DNA from: Anaerolineae bacterium
GTDB lineage: Bacteria > Chloroflexota > Anaerolineae > JAFGEY01
NCBI GenBank assembly: GCA_016929205.1
Contig: JAFGJF010000264.1
Span: forward strand, 1 to 7,305
DNA length: 7,305 bases
Direction of reading: 5' to 3'
This document shows, in pieces, positions 1-6,671 of the stretch. Position numbers and translations under genes: made by a program. The stretch's first letter is position 1, and every line of letters begins with the position of its first letter. A model generated the notes under the pieces. It was not told where the DNA came from and made no database searches. It saw nothing but the letters and a program-made list of their open reading frames with translations.

Positions 1-1
1 A

Positions 2-451
2 GTCGGGGCGATGCTCGATCGCGGCGAATGGCACCAGGATATGTACCCCGACAATGCTGCATTGAGTCAAGGCTGCACCCAGGACTACCTGGGTGCGATC
101 AGGGCATTCCTGCCGGAAGAGCTGGCGCAGATCATCGAACAAGCCGGCCTGCACATCCTGCACTGCGGTGGGCTGGGATCGTTATGCAGCCTGTGCTCGT
201 CACAGGCTATCCAGCGCACCCTCGGCGATGCGAATTTGCTCGAATCCTTTCTCGACCTGTGCGAGCGCTTTGACCGTGAGATCCTGCCCAATGGGCCGGG
301 GACGCGACAGCGAGCAGGGTTGATCGCCGTTGCCCAACGTCCTTTTGCCCAAGGCGCGACGCGCACAATACGCTACCAGGGGGCGATCGTGCGCGAGCAG
401 ATCACCTATCCCCAGTTGCAGCGCATCTGCGCCACGCTGGGTTATGGATAA
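2..451 (+). CDS. Probable class I SAM-dependent methyltransferase, C-terminal part (5' truncated)
   Basis: An open frame enters from the left edge and ends with TAA at 449-451. About 149 residues are visible, and the start and the SAM-binding N-terminal half lie outside the window. The visible part has the layout of the distal half of a Rossmann-fold methyltransferase: a segment that could be the late core strand (VGAMLDRGEWHQDMY), then an acidic amphipathic helix ending LPEELAQIIEQAGLHILHCGG, which resembles the common 'eel.. lle.aGf.. v..' region. A helical stretch and a closing strand follow (GTRQRAGLIAVAQRP). About 35 further residues form a C-terminal extension. The glycine-rich SAM motif I cannot be checked because it is off the window, so substrate and even enzyme class are inferred from style. 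The gene is co-directional with the ECF genes, but 114 bp or more separate them and no functional link is evident. Confidence 0.5.
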   Translation, partial: VGAMLDRGEWHQDMYPDNAALSQGCTQDYLGAIRAFLPEELAQIIEQAGLHILHCGGLGSLCSLCSSQAIQRTLGDANLLESFLDLCERFDREILPNGPGTRQRAGLIAVAQRPFAQGATRTIRYQGAIVREQITYPQLQRICATLGYG

Positions 452-565
452 CAGACACATATCCCGGTAGCATAATTTGGCTCAGGCGGAACGTCGCACT
501 TGTTATTGAGCGCCCGACCTGAGGCATGTTTACCATGGCATACAACTTGACGAAACCTCCACACC

Positions 566-2296
566 GTGGATGGGGTTATAGCAAGTGGAATGAAACCATC
601 GAACGAACAACACCACCAGGCTACTCCCGTAGCAATAAAAGGGCTCACCTTTCGCTATCGTTCTCGTCCCGAGCCAGCGATCACGGACATCTCGGTGACC
701 TTGTCCAAGGGCGAGCTGCTGCTCGTTGCCGGAGCCAGCGGCTGCGGCAAGACGACGCTCATTCGCTGTATCAACGGCCTGGTCCCGCGCAGCTACAAGG
801 GCGCCCTGAGCGGTCAAATCCTGCTCTATGGCCAGGACATGGCCGGCCAACCGCTGTCCCGCATCTCACAGATCGTCGGCACCGTGCTCCAGGACCCGGA
901 ACGGCAGATCCTGGGCATCGACGTCGCTGCCGAGGTCGCGTTTGGACTCGAAAACCTGGGGATGGACCGCGACGAGATCCGACAGCGGGTCGACGAGGCG
1001 CTCGATTACCTGGGTATCGCCCACCTGCGCGAGCGCAAGACCTTTTTACTGTCGGGCGGCGAAAAACAAAAGGTGGCTCTGGCCGGTGTGCTGGCTATGC
1101 GTCCCAGCGTGCTGCTGCTCGACGAGCCGCTTGCCAGCCTCGATCCTGCCAGCGGACTCGAGACCCTGGACTTGATCCGCCGCCTGGCCGACGAGGGGAT
1201 CAGCATCTTTTTGGTCGAGCACCGTGTCGAGGATGCATTACGCATCCACCCCGACCGGGTGCTGTATATGGAAGCGGGCCAGATCGCTTACGACGGGCCA
1301 ACGGATGGCCTGATGGAGGTCGTTGATCCACGGCAGGTGAAACTGCCCGCGCCGGTGATCATGGCTCGCGCTGCCGCCGCCCCGCCGCCGCCCTACAAAC
1401 CGGCGATTCAACCGGACGGTTTGCAACCGTTGGTGCGCTTTGAGAACGTCTCCTTTGCCTACGAACAGGACGCGCCAGCCATCATCGACGACGTCAATCT
1501 GACCATCCGCCGGGGGGACATCATCGCCCTGCTCGGGCCCAACGGGGCGGGCAAGACAACGTTGATCAAACACGCCATTGGTTTGCTCAAACCGCGCCGG
1601 GGTGCCGTGTGGGTCGAGGAGCGGGACACGACACAGATCAGCGTGGCCCAGATCGCACACACCCTGGGTTACGTTTTTCAAAGCCCCAGCCACATGCTCT
1701 TTGCCCCGACGGTGCGCGAAGAACTGACCTTTGGCCCCAAGAACCTTGGTTACGACGAGCGAATCATTGCCGAGAACGTTGCCCAGGCCATCGACACGGT
1801 CAATCTCACCGGGCTGGAGGACTATCCGTCGCTGGGCCTCTCTTTTGGGCAGCAGAAACGAGTCAGCATTGCGGCCATCCTGGCCATGCATTCCAAGATC
1901 CTGGTCATGGACGAGCCCACCGCCGGGCAGGACTATGCAAATTATATGGCCTTTATGGAGCACATCTTGCAGATGCCGGGTTTTGAGGCCGTGCTCTTTA
2001 TCACCCATGATCTCGATTTGGCGATCTGTTACGCCAACCGCGTGATCCTGGTCTACGAGGGACGGATTGTCGCCGACGGGCCGCCAGCAGAGGTCTTGGT
2101 CGATCCCGATGCCTTGCAGCGATGCCGGCTTGTCCCGACCTCGCTGCTGGAAGCCAATTTGCAGCGACTGCCCCAGACGGGGCGAATGATGTCCGCCGAA
2201 GCATTGGCGCATGTGAGAAAGGAGGGCATTATCGATCAAAACGAGCGGATTGTAGGATCGATCAACCACCAGAGAGAGGATAGAAAGGAAAAATGA
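566..2296 (+). CDS. ecfA: ECF transporter ATPase, two fused ABC domains (EcfA-EcfA)
   Basis: This is the energising subunit of an energy-coupling-factor importer: two ABC ATPase domains in one 576-residue chain that would sit at the inner membrane face and drive EcfT. Domain 1 (about 22-255) has Walker A GASGCGKT (56-63), Q-loop Gln109, signature LSGGEKQ (162-168), Walker B VLLLDEP (182-188), D-loop SLDP and switch His219. A Pro/Ala-rich linker (about 268-280) leads to domain 2 (about 288-520): Walker A GPNGAGKT (324-331), Q-loop Gln372, signature LSFGQ (425-429), Walker B ILVMDEP (445-451) and His481. The second signature departs from LSGGQ, as does the D-loop (AGQD). The architecture resembles YkoD-type double ATPases. 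The first possible start is GTG 566, just after an in-frame stop; ATG 590 (residue 9) is equally plausible. Neither has a convincing ribosome binding site. The stop lies 1 bp from the S-component start, so the two are surely cotranscribed. Confidence 0.93.
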   Translation: MDGVIASGMKPSNEQHHQATPVAIKGLTFRYRSRPEPAITDISVTLSKGELLLVAGASGCGKTTLIRCINGLVPRSYKGALSGQILLYGQDMAGQPLSRISQIVGTVLQDPERQILGIDVAAEVAFGLENLGMDRDEIRQRVDEALDYLGIAHLRERKTFLLSGGEKQKVALAGVLAMRPSVLLLDEPLASLDPASGLETLDLIRRLADEGISIFLVEHRVEDALRIHPDRVLYMEAGQIAYDGPTDGLMEVVDPRQVKLPAPVIMARAAAAPPPPYKPAIQPDGLQPLVRFENVSFAYEQDAPAIIDDVNLTIRRGDIIALLGPNGAGKTTLIKHAIGLLKPRRGAVWVEERDTTQISVAQIAHTLGYVFQSPSHMLFAPTVREELTFGPKNLGYDERIIAENVAQAIDTVNLTGLEDYPSLGLSFGQQKRVSIAAILAMHSKILVMDEPTAGQDYANYMAFMEHILQMPGFEAVLFITHDLDLAICYANRVILVYEGRIVADGPPAEVLVDPDALQRCRLVPTSLLEANLQRLPQTGRMMSAEALAHVRKEGIIDQNERIVGSINHQREDRKEK

Positions 2297-2297
2297 A

Positions 2298-3230
2298 ATG
2301 GATCGCAGACTGATTTCCGTCATTGTCGCCTTGGTTGCCGTACTCGTCGCCTTTTTGCTCATTGTCTGGATCGGCGGCGCGATGAACGACAGCCTCAAAT
2401 TGGACGAGACCGCGCTGCTGCGTTTTGTGTTCGTAATCATTGGCCTGGTCGCCGTCTTTGTCGTCTATTGGTTCACGCGTGGCAGCGGGGCCTGGGATGT
2501 AGGCACGCGCCAGGTGGTGTACATGGCCATCGGCGCAGCGCTATACGCCGTGCTCTCGTACCTGTTCAATGGCACCGTCTTTGCCGTGCCCTCGGTCAGC
2601 CAGGTCGCGCTGCGGCCGGCCATCGCCATCCCTATGTTTTTCGGCTACACCTTTGGCCCCACCGTGGGGTTGTTCACCGGTGCAGTAGGGAACATGTTTG
2701 GCGACGCGCTGACCGGCTTTGGCCTGTCACCACAATGGAGCGTCGGCAACGGTCTGGTCGGCATGATCGCCGGCATGGCCGTGCTGTTCCCCGACAAGAA
2801 AAAGAGTATCAATACCGTGCTGATCACCAGCATCGTGCTCGCCGTGCTGGCCACACTGATCTATATCCTCAATCCCGGACAGGCCAACATGATGTTCTTT
2901 GACCCGGACAACGGCATTTTTGGCGATGCCACCATTTCCTGGTTCGCCGGCCTCTCGGCCGTGATCGGCCTGGTGCTGGTGCTCATCGTGCGGTTCGCCT
3001 TTGGCAAGGACGTCAACATCGCCGCTGCAGTGACCTGGAGTATGCTCGGCAACCTGGTCGGCATCGGTTTTGCCGCCATATCCGACATCTGGATCAACGG
3101 CTTTACGCCGGCCGTGGCCATCGTCGGCGAGTTCCTGCCCGCCGCCGGACCCAACCTGATCTTTGCCGCGATCCTGGTGCCGCTGCTCGTCGTCGCCTAC
3201 GCCGCCGTGCAGCGCCAGACCGGACGCTAA
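2298..3230 (+). CDS. ECF transporter S component (substrate-binding membrane protein), substrate unknown
   Basis: A 310-residue, very hydrophobic protein, read here as the substrate-specificity subunit of the ECF importer. Two N-terminal membrane segments (about 5-27 and 40-60) precede the part that resembles an S component. From about 72 the chain shows the short, Gly-rich helices of that fold: RPAIAIPMFFGYTFGP (106-121), VGLFTGAVGNMFGD (123-136) and a WSVGNGLVGMIAG block (147-159). Further segments lie near 172-192, 214-235, 241-262 and 284-304. Usual S components have about 180-220 residues and six helices, so this one carries extra segments. The start ATG has a clear ribosome binding site (AGAAAGGA, 2282-2289) inside the end of the ATPase gene, supporting translational coupling. 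Its position between EcfA and EcfT supports the role. I cannot assign a ligand: it does not obviously match BioY, ThiT, RibU, CbiM or YkoE from memory. Confidence 0.8.
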   Translation: MDRRLISVIVALVAVLVAFLLIVWIGGAMNDSLKLDETALLRFVFVIIGLVAVFVVYWFTRGSGAWDVGTRQVVYMAIGAALYAVLSYLFNGTVFAVPSVSQVALRPAIAIPMFFGYTFGPTVGLFTGAVGNMFGDALTGFGLSPQWSVGNGLVGMIAGMAVLFPDKKKSINTVLITSIVLAVLATLIYILNPGQANMMFFDPDNGIFGDATISWFAGLSAVIGLVLVLIVRFAFGKDVNIAAAVTWSMLGNLVGIGFAAISDIWINGFTPAVAIVGEFLPAAGPNLIFAAILVPLLVVAYAAVQRQTGR

Positions 3231-3235
3231 CTAGG

Positions 3236-3276
3236 GTGTGAGTTTGTGTCTTGCCTGTCGCGACACAAACTCACAC
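3236..3276. repeat. Perfect 15-bp inverted repeat (hairpin) after the S-component gene
   Basis: The arms 3236-3250 and 3262-3276 are exact reverse complements (GTGTGAGTTTGTGTC and its complement) around an 11-nt loop, starting 5 nt after the S-component stop. The loop edge also contributes the small palindrome TGTCGCGACA (3256-3265). Neither strand has a T-run after the stem, so it is not a standard intrinsic terminator. It could protect the 3' end of the upstream message, act as an operator, or be part of the ecfT leader. Confidence 0.75.
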
Positions 3277-3446
3277 AAATTGTCAGAAAACTGTATTGGG
3301 CAGGATTTTGAATGGAGAAAAAAACTCGCGCGGAAGCGCAAAGCCTGCCAAGCGTGTCGATTTGGCAAACTGGCGTTCGGCATTTGCGCGAGACCTGAGC
3401 GTTCAGGATGTGGTTGGCTAGATCACAAGCTGTTAGGGAACACACT

Positions 3447-3453
3447 GAGGGAG
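3447..3453 (+). promoter_or_regulatory. Ribosome binding site of ecfT
   Basis: GAGGGAG ends 4 nt before ATG 3458 (its GAGG core is 7 nt away). The in-frame stop TGA at 3446-3448 rules out any earlier start, so this site fixes the ecfT start. Confidence 0.75.
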
Positions 3454-3457
3454 AGCG

Positions 3458-4336
3458 ATGCTCGTCACGTGGCGCTACCGCCAACGCAACTCATTGATTC
3501 AAAGTTTCGATCCACGAGCGTGGATCATCTTTTACGCTTGCTTTTTGGGAGCGTCGCTCTCCTTCTGGGATCTGCGCTTTCTGCTCCCCTTGCTGGGCAT
3601 CGCCCTCTTGTCAATTTTGACCTCGGGGATCACCTGGCGCGAGACGCGCCGCGCCTGGCTGTTTATCGGCACGTTCGTCCTCGTTTTTTCCCTGCTCACC
3701 TTTCTCACCGGCCGGGGAGGGATGGAATTCTATGCCGATGAACACATTATCACCCGACTCAGTGCGCCTTTTGCCATCCTGGGCTGGCGGCCCACGCTGA
3801 CGATCACCGTCGAGCGCACCGTGTTCGCCCTCAGCCAGCTCGTGCGCGTCTTTGGCGTGGCCAGTATGACCATCCTGATCCCCTATTCGCTCAATCCGGC
3901 TCACTATGGGATCACCTTTCGCGGCCTGGGCCTGCCTGACAAGATCGCCTACGCTATGGAACTGACGATGCGCTTTATCCCGACCTTTGGGCGCGACTTT
4001 CAATTGACCATGGATGCCCAACGCGCCCGTGGCTACGAGATCGAGAATCTGCGCGGCGGCTTGATCGCCCAGGTGCGCAAGCTGGCTCCGTTGATCGTGC
4101 CGGTAACAATCCACGCCATTGCCGGCAGCGAGGACATCATAGACGCGATGGACCTGCGCGCCTTTGGCGTCGGGCCGCGCACCTGGCTGTTTCAACTGCA
4201 CTATCGCCGCCGCGACGCCATCCTGATCACCTTTGGCGTGTTGATCTTGCTCGCCTCCCTGATCCTGTCCCTGTTTGGCGGTTTTGGGCAGCTCTGGGTG
4301 CCAGAATGGGCGCTTGCCTTGGCTAGATCAAGCTAG
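3458..4336 (+). CDS. ecfT: ECF transporter coupling transmembrane protein EcfT (CbiQ family)
   Basis: A 292-residue membrane protein of the EcfT/CbiQ family, which links the S component to the ATPase pair. Hydrophobic segments lie near 21-34, 40-56, 66-84, 118-142 and 254-274. The cytoplasmic coupling region holds the family hallmarks: a first motif Ala-Arg-Gly (190-192, within DAQRARGYE) and a second at 233-237 (LRAFG). In this family each motif inserts into the groove of one ATPase domain. The second motif reads Leu-Arg-Ala rather than the more usual Ala-Arg-Gly, while the central Arg (234) is kept. Length is typical or slightly long for the family. It is the last gene of the importer cluster and, unlike the closely packed ATPase and S genes, is preceded by 227 bp of structured non-coding DNA, so its expression may be adjusted separately. 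It converges on the RNase J gene. Confidence 0.92.
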   Translation: MLVTWRYRQRNSLIQSFDPRAWIIFYACFLGASLSFWDLRFLLPLLGIALLSILTSGITWRETRRAWLFIGTFVLVFSLLTFLTGRGGMEFYADEHIITRLSAPFAILGWRPTLTITVERTVFALSQLVRVFGVASMTILIPYSLNPAHYGITFRGLGLPDKIAYAMELTMRFIPTFGRDFQLTMDAQRARGYEIENLRGGLIAQVRKLAPLIVPVTIHAIAGSEDIIDAMDLRAFGVGPRTWLFQLHYRRRDAILITFGVLILLASLILSLFGGFGQLWVPEWALALARSS

Positions 4337-4383
4337 ACCCAAAGGGGGTGCAACAAGCCCAGATTTCGCCTGAGACCTCTGGG
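4337..4383. terminator. Weak hairpins in the ecfT/RNase J convergent gap, possible bidirectional terminator
   Basis: The 54-bp gap between two converging genes holds ACCC/GGGT (4337-4340 with 4346-4349) and CCCAGA/TCTGGG (4358-4363 with 4378-4383). No T-run follows either stem on either strand. A terminator is expected here from gene arrangement, but the sequence evidence is weak. Confidence 0.25.
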
Positions 4384-4390
4384 ATCTGCC

Positions 4391-6040
4391 CTATTTCTCC
4401 ATCACCGCCGACCTCACGACGGGCCGGCGCCGCGTCTCCCGGTAAAAGAACTGAGACAGTGCCCGTTCCACCTTGTCTTCGACCTCTTGGGATAGCGTAC
4501 CCGGTTTGACCGATCCCACCGAGCGAATCACGTCCTGCGCACGATCCAGCAGGTCTCCCGATTCCGGAGCGTAGACAAAACCGCCGGTGAGGATGCGCGA
4601 TTGCCCAACGAGCTGTCCTTTGCGACGATCGTAACGCGTGACGACGGTCACAAAACCGTTCTCACCCAGCGCTTCCCGCTCGCGGATAACCTTCGGTCCG
4701 ACCTCCCCCACCTGGGAACCGTCGACAAAGACATAGCCCCCCGGTATGCGCTCCCCAACCGACAGGCGTTTGTCGTCAACGGTCAGCACGTAACCATTCT
4801 GGACGATGGCAATGTTCTGGTCCGGAATGCCCAGCAGCCGCGCGGTCTTGGCATGCTGCTCGAGATGGCGCAGCTCGCCGTGGATGGGAATAAAAAAGCG
4901 CGGATTGAGCATATTGATCAACCACTTTTGATCCTCTTGACCGGCGTGGCCCGATACGTGCACCGGAGCAATCGGATCATAGTAGACGTCCGCTCCCCGC
5001 TCGAAAAGCAGGTTGACCACACTCTGGGTCATTTCTTCGTTGCCCGGAATGGTGTGCGAAGAGAGCACGACCGTATCTTGCGCTTGGATGTTCAGCGAGT
5101 CGTGTTTTCCCGTTGCCAGACGGCTCAAAACAGCCATCGGCTCGCCTTGTGAACCGGTGGCCAGGATCAGCACCTGATGGGCAGGCAGACGCTTGATCTG
5201 GTCCAGATCGATCAGCACCTCGTCGGGAATATCGAGAAAGCCCAGTTCTCGCGCAATCTGGGTATTCTCGATCATGCTCCTGCCGGCGATAGCGACCTTG
5301 CGGTCGTACTGCCGGGCAACGTCGATCACCTGCTGGATGCGCGAGATCAGCGAGGCAAAGGTGGCGACGATCAACCGGCCGGGCGCCTGGCGCATGATCT
5401 GGTGGAATGCGTCGTTCAGGGTTGCCTCCGAGGGGGTCGGGCCGGCCTGCTCGGCATTGGTGCTGTCGGACAAGAGGGCGAGCACGCCGCGCGCGCTGAA
5501 CTCGGCCAACTTGGCATAGTCGGTCGGCCAGCCGTCCACGGGTGTATGATCGAACTTGAAATCGCCGCTGTGCACGATCAGCCCGGCGGGCGTCGTGATC
5601 CCCAATCCGACGGCATCGGGGATGGAATGGCAAACGTGGTACGGCTCGACGATGAAAGGGCCGATGTGGACGACATCGCCCGGAGCAAAGGTGTGCAACG
5701 TCGTCTTTTCCAGCATATGGTTCTGTTTCAGCTTGACCTCGATCAAGCCCCGGGTGAGCTTGCTGGCATAGACCGGCACATCAAACTCTTCTAAAAAGTG
5801 GGGCAGGGCACCGATGTGGTCCTGGTGGCCGTGGGTTATGACGATCCCGCGTACACGGTCCTTTTTATCCCGCAAGTAGTCCCAATCGGGGATAATGTAA
5901 TCTATTCCCGGCATGTCCGCTTCGGGGAACATGATCCCCGCATCTACAATGAGGATATTGCGTCCATATTCGACGCTCATCATGTTCTTGCCGATCTCAC
6001 CCAGGCCGCCAAGCGGCACGATGTTCAGTGTTGCGGCCAT
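4391..6040 (-). CDS. rnj: Ribonuclease J (beta-CASP metallo-beta-lactamase RNase)
   Basis: A complete 549-residue RNase J, close to the usual 550-560. The enzyme is a cytoplasmic Zn-dependent nuclease with 5'-3' exonuclease and endonuclease activity, central to mRNA decay and RNA maturation in bacteria that rely on it. The metallo-beta-lactamase part shows the metal motif HGHQDH (70-75), a ligand His138 in CHSIPD, and Asp160 in HSGDFKFD. The beta-CASP insert includes ATFASLISRIQQ (226-237) and SSHTIPGNE (327-335), followed by HVSGHA (361-366) and the distal metal His387 (PIHGEL). The C-terminal domain (about 450-549) corresponds to the region used for dimer formation in known RNase J. The start is supported by GGAGAGG at 6052-6046 on the minus strand, 5 nt from the ATG. 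The gene lies downstream of, and co-directional with, the cold-shock gene, 294 bp away. Confidence 0.96.
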   Translation of the reverse strand: MAATLNIVPLGGLGEIGKNMMSVEYGRNILIVDAGIMFPEADMPGIDYIIPDWDYLRDKKDRVRGIVITHGHQDHIGALPHFLEEFDVPVYASKLTRGLIEVKLKQNHMLEKTTLHTFAPGDVVHIGPFIVEPYHVCHSIPDAVGLGITTPAGLIVHSGDFKFDHTPVDGWPTDYAKLAEFSARGVLALLSDSTNAEQAGPTPSEATLNDAFHQIMRQAPGRLIVATFASLISRIQQVIDVARQYDRKVAIAGRSMIENTQIARELGFLDIPDEVLIDLDQIKRLPAHQVLILATGSQGEPMAVLSRLATGKHDSLNIQAQDTVVLSSHTIPGNEEMTQSVVNLLFERGADVYYDPIAPVHVSGHAGQEDQKWLINMLNPRFFIPIHGELRHLEQHAKTARLLGIPDQNIAIVQNGYVLTVDDKRLSVGERIPGGYVFVDGSQVGEVGPKVIREREALGENGFVTVVTRYDRRKGQLVGQSRILTGGFVYAPESGDLLDRAQDVIRSVGSVKPGTLSQEVEDKVERALSQFFYRETRRRPVVRSAVMEK

Positions 6041-6150
6041 GGCGTCCTCTCCAAATGGTCTATTTCCGTGTTGAATATTTTGTCTCGGGTCCGATCATGT
6101 TGAGCGACCACACCCGGTTGTTTTTCCTGTTTAATTGTCTTTTCCTTTAT

Positions 6151-6170
6151 GCGGGCCAAGTGGCCCACGC
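6151..6170. repeat. GC-rich hairpin in the region upstream of RNase J
   Basis: GGGCC-AAGT-GGCCC with flanking GCG/CGC (one bulged base) forms a compact hairpin about 110 bp upstream of the RNase J start. On the minus strand it lies exactly between TTGTGC and CATAAA, which are 17 bp apart but match promoter consensus poorly. It may be an operator or a 5' leader hairpin. RNase J genes are autoregulated through their leaders in some bacteria, but nothing here proves that. Confidence 0.4.
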
Positions 6171-6196
6171 ACAATACATGAACTAACGTGCGATAT

Positions 6197-6239
6197 GGAA
6201 AGGGTGCCTCTCTCCATTCGAAAGAGACACCCTCCTTCC
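6197..6239 (-). terminator. Candidate intrinsic terminator downstream of csp
   Basis: The minus-strand transcript can pair GGGTGTCTCT (6232-6223) with AGAGGCACCC (6211-6202), including one G-U pair, around an 11-nt loop. Outer GGAA/TTCC segments (6197-6200 and 6236-6239) extend the symmetry. Only a short TTTCC follows the stem, so termination may be incomplete. It sits about 100 nt after the csp stop and would separate csp from RNase J. On the plus strand one A-C mismatch weakens the stem. Confidence 0.5.
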
Positions 6240-6334
6240 AACCTTATCATCCTGCTAACCTGCGTCGCACGGGCACAGGTCCTGTCGATCTGACTAACTG
6301 TTTTTGCTCACAGCCAATCTTTTTTTTCTCTCGC

Positions 6335-6544
6335 TTACAGGGTCACGACGTTGGTGGCCTGCAGGCCTTTGTCGCCTTGCTCGACAGAAAACTCGACGCG
6401 GTCACCTTCATTCAGGTTCCTGAACCCGTCGCCCTGGATGGACGAATAATGGACGAACACATCGTCACCATTTTCTCTTGCGATGAATCCATACCCTTTA
6501 CCACCGTTGAACCACTTGACGGTTCCGTTTTCGCGCTCACTCAT
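6335..6544 (-). CDS. csp: Cold-shock-domain protein (CspA family)
   Basis: A 69-residue single cold-shock domain, the usual length. Such proteins bind single-stranded RNA and DNA in the cytoplasm, melt RNA hairpins, and can act as transcription antiterminators and translation helpers. Nearly the whole chain matches the family: GTVKWFN near the N-terminus (7-13), the RNP1-type motif KGYGFI (16-21), the RNP2-type motif VFVHYS (29-34), and the closing strands with [20 protein letters not shown] (47-66). The aromatic nucleic-acid-contacting residues Trp11, Phe12, Phe20, Phe30, His32 and Tyr33 are all present. A purine-rich ribosome binding site (AAGGAAAG, 6561-6554) lies 9 nt from the ATG. The gene has an unusually signal-rich upstream region: a consensus promoter about 175 bp away, an intrinsic terminator inside the leader, and a perfect palindrome just before the binding site. 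Long leaders are known for cspA genes. Confidence 0.96.
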   Translation of the reverse strand: MSERENGTVKWFNGGKGYGFIARENGDDVFVHYSSIQGDGFRNLNEGDRVEFSVEQGDKGLQATNVVTL

Positions 6545-6566
6545 TGTTTCAATCTTTCCTTTTTTT

Positions 6567-6588
6567 CCCTATTTTTCGAAAAATAGGG
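6567..6588. repeat. Perfect 22-bp palindrome in the csp 5' leader
   Basis: The arms CCCTATTTTTC and GAAAAATAGGG are exact reverse complements with no spacer. In minus-strand RNA this gives a 9-bp stem with a four-base loop, ending 6 nt before the AAGGAAAG ribosome binding site. It is AU-rich with a GGG clamp at its base. It lacks a following T-run (A-run instead), so it is not a terminator. It could be an mRNA-stability or translation-control hairpin sensitive to temperature, or a DNA operator. Confidence 0.8.
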
Positions 6589-6641
6589 CATAAACGTACT
6601 TTGATTCTAAAAGCAAGCTACCAGGCAATGTGATAAAACAC

Positions 6642-6671
6642 AAAAAGCCCCGGACTGACAAGTCCAGGGCT
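6642..6671 (-). terminator. Strong intrinsic terminator inside the csp leader
   Basis: The minus-strand transcript pairs AGCCCTGGACT (6671-6661) with AGTCCGGGGCT (6656-6646) over a four-base loop: 11 bp including one U-G pair. It is followed by TTTTG and TGTTTT (6645-6635), a classic U-tract. On the plus strand the same stem has a C-A mismatch and a poor T-run, which sets the direction. It lies only about 40-70 nt downstream of the predicted transcript start and about 100 bp before the csp start codon. It can therefore act as an attenuator for csp or end a short RNA. It is also the only convincing terminator after the oxidoreductase gene to its right. Confidence 0.8.

Larger units (their letters stand above)
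3231..3457 (+). promoter_or_regulatory. Structured 227-bp intergenic leader before ecfT, candidate regulatory RNA
   Basis: No gene is visible here. From left to right there is a perfect 15-bp inverted repeat (3236-3276), an AT-rich stretch, then a dense set of complementary segments: CTCGCGC (3325-3331) with GCGCGAG (3386-3392); GCGCAAAGCC (3336-3345) with GGC-A-TTTGCGC (3379-3389); TGCCAA (3346-3351) with TTGGCA (3362-3367); and CCTGA (3394-3398) with TCAGG (3403-3407). The first two pairings compete for 3386-3389, so they exclude each other. GGCAGG (3299-3304) could also take CCTGCC (3344-3349). TTGTCA (3280-3285) with GGATTT 17 bp later could be a weak promoter. Alternative folds ahead of a transporter gene suggest a riboswitch-like leader, but I recognise no known class, and pairing by eye does not prove structure. 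Confidence 0.4.

Noticed and set aside
547..581. Promoter for ecfA from TTGACG and TTATAG
   Set aside because: Spacing is 23 bp, too long for a sigma70-type promoter, and the second box is at the proposed start codon.
1238..2440. 400-residue minus-strand frame opposite the ATPase and S genes
   Set aside because: It is the antisense shadow of a clear ABC ATPase in GC-rich DNA; its translation has no recognisable motif or ribosome binding site.
3236..3276. Rho-independent terminator after the S gene
   Set aside because: The stem is strong, but no T-run follows on either strand, and the downstream gene ecfT is needed by the same importer.
3277..3457. Known riboswitch (cobalamin, TPP or c-di-GMP-I) before ecfT
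   Set aside because: GAGACCTG resembles part of the B12 box and GCGCAAAGCC part of c-di-GMP-I, but the other conserved elements are absent or in the wrong order, so no known class is claimed.
3238..3741. 167-residue plus-strand frame across the ecfT leader
   Set aside because: It overlaps ecfT out of frame, its translation is Arg/His-rich low-quality sequence, and it runs through perfect hairpin arms. ecfT has the ribosome binding site.
6188..6586. Plus-strand frame antisense to csp
   Set aside because: It is the complement of a textbook cold-shock domain and of its leader palindrome; no family features.
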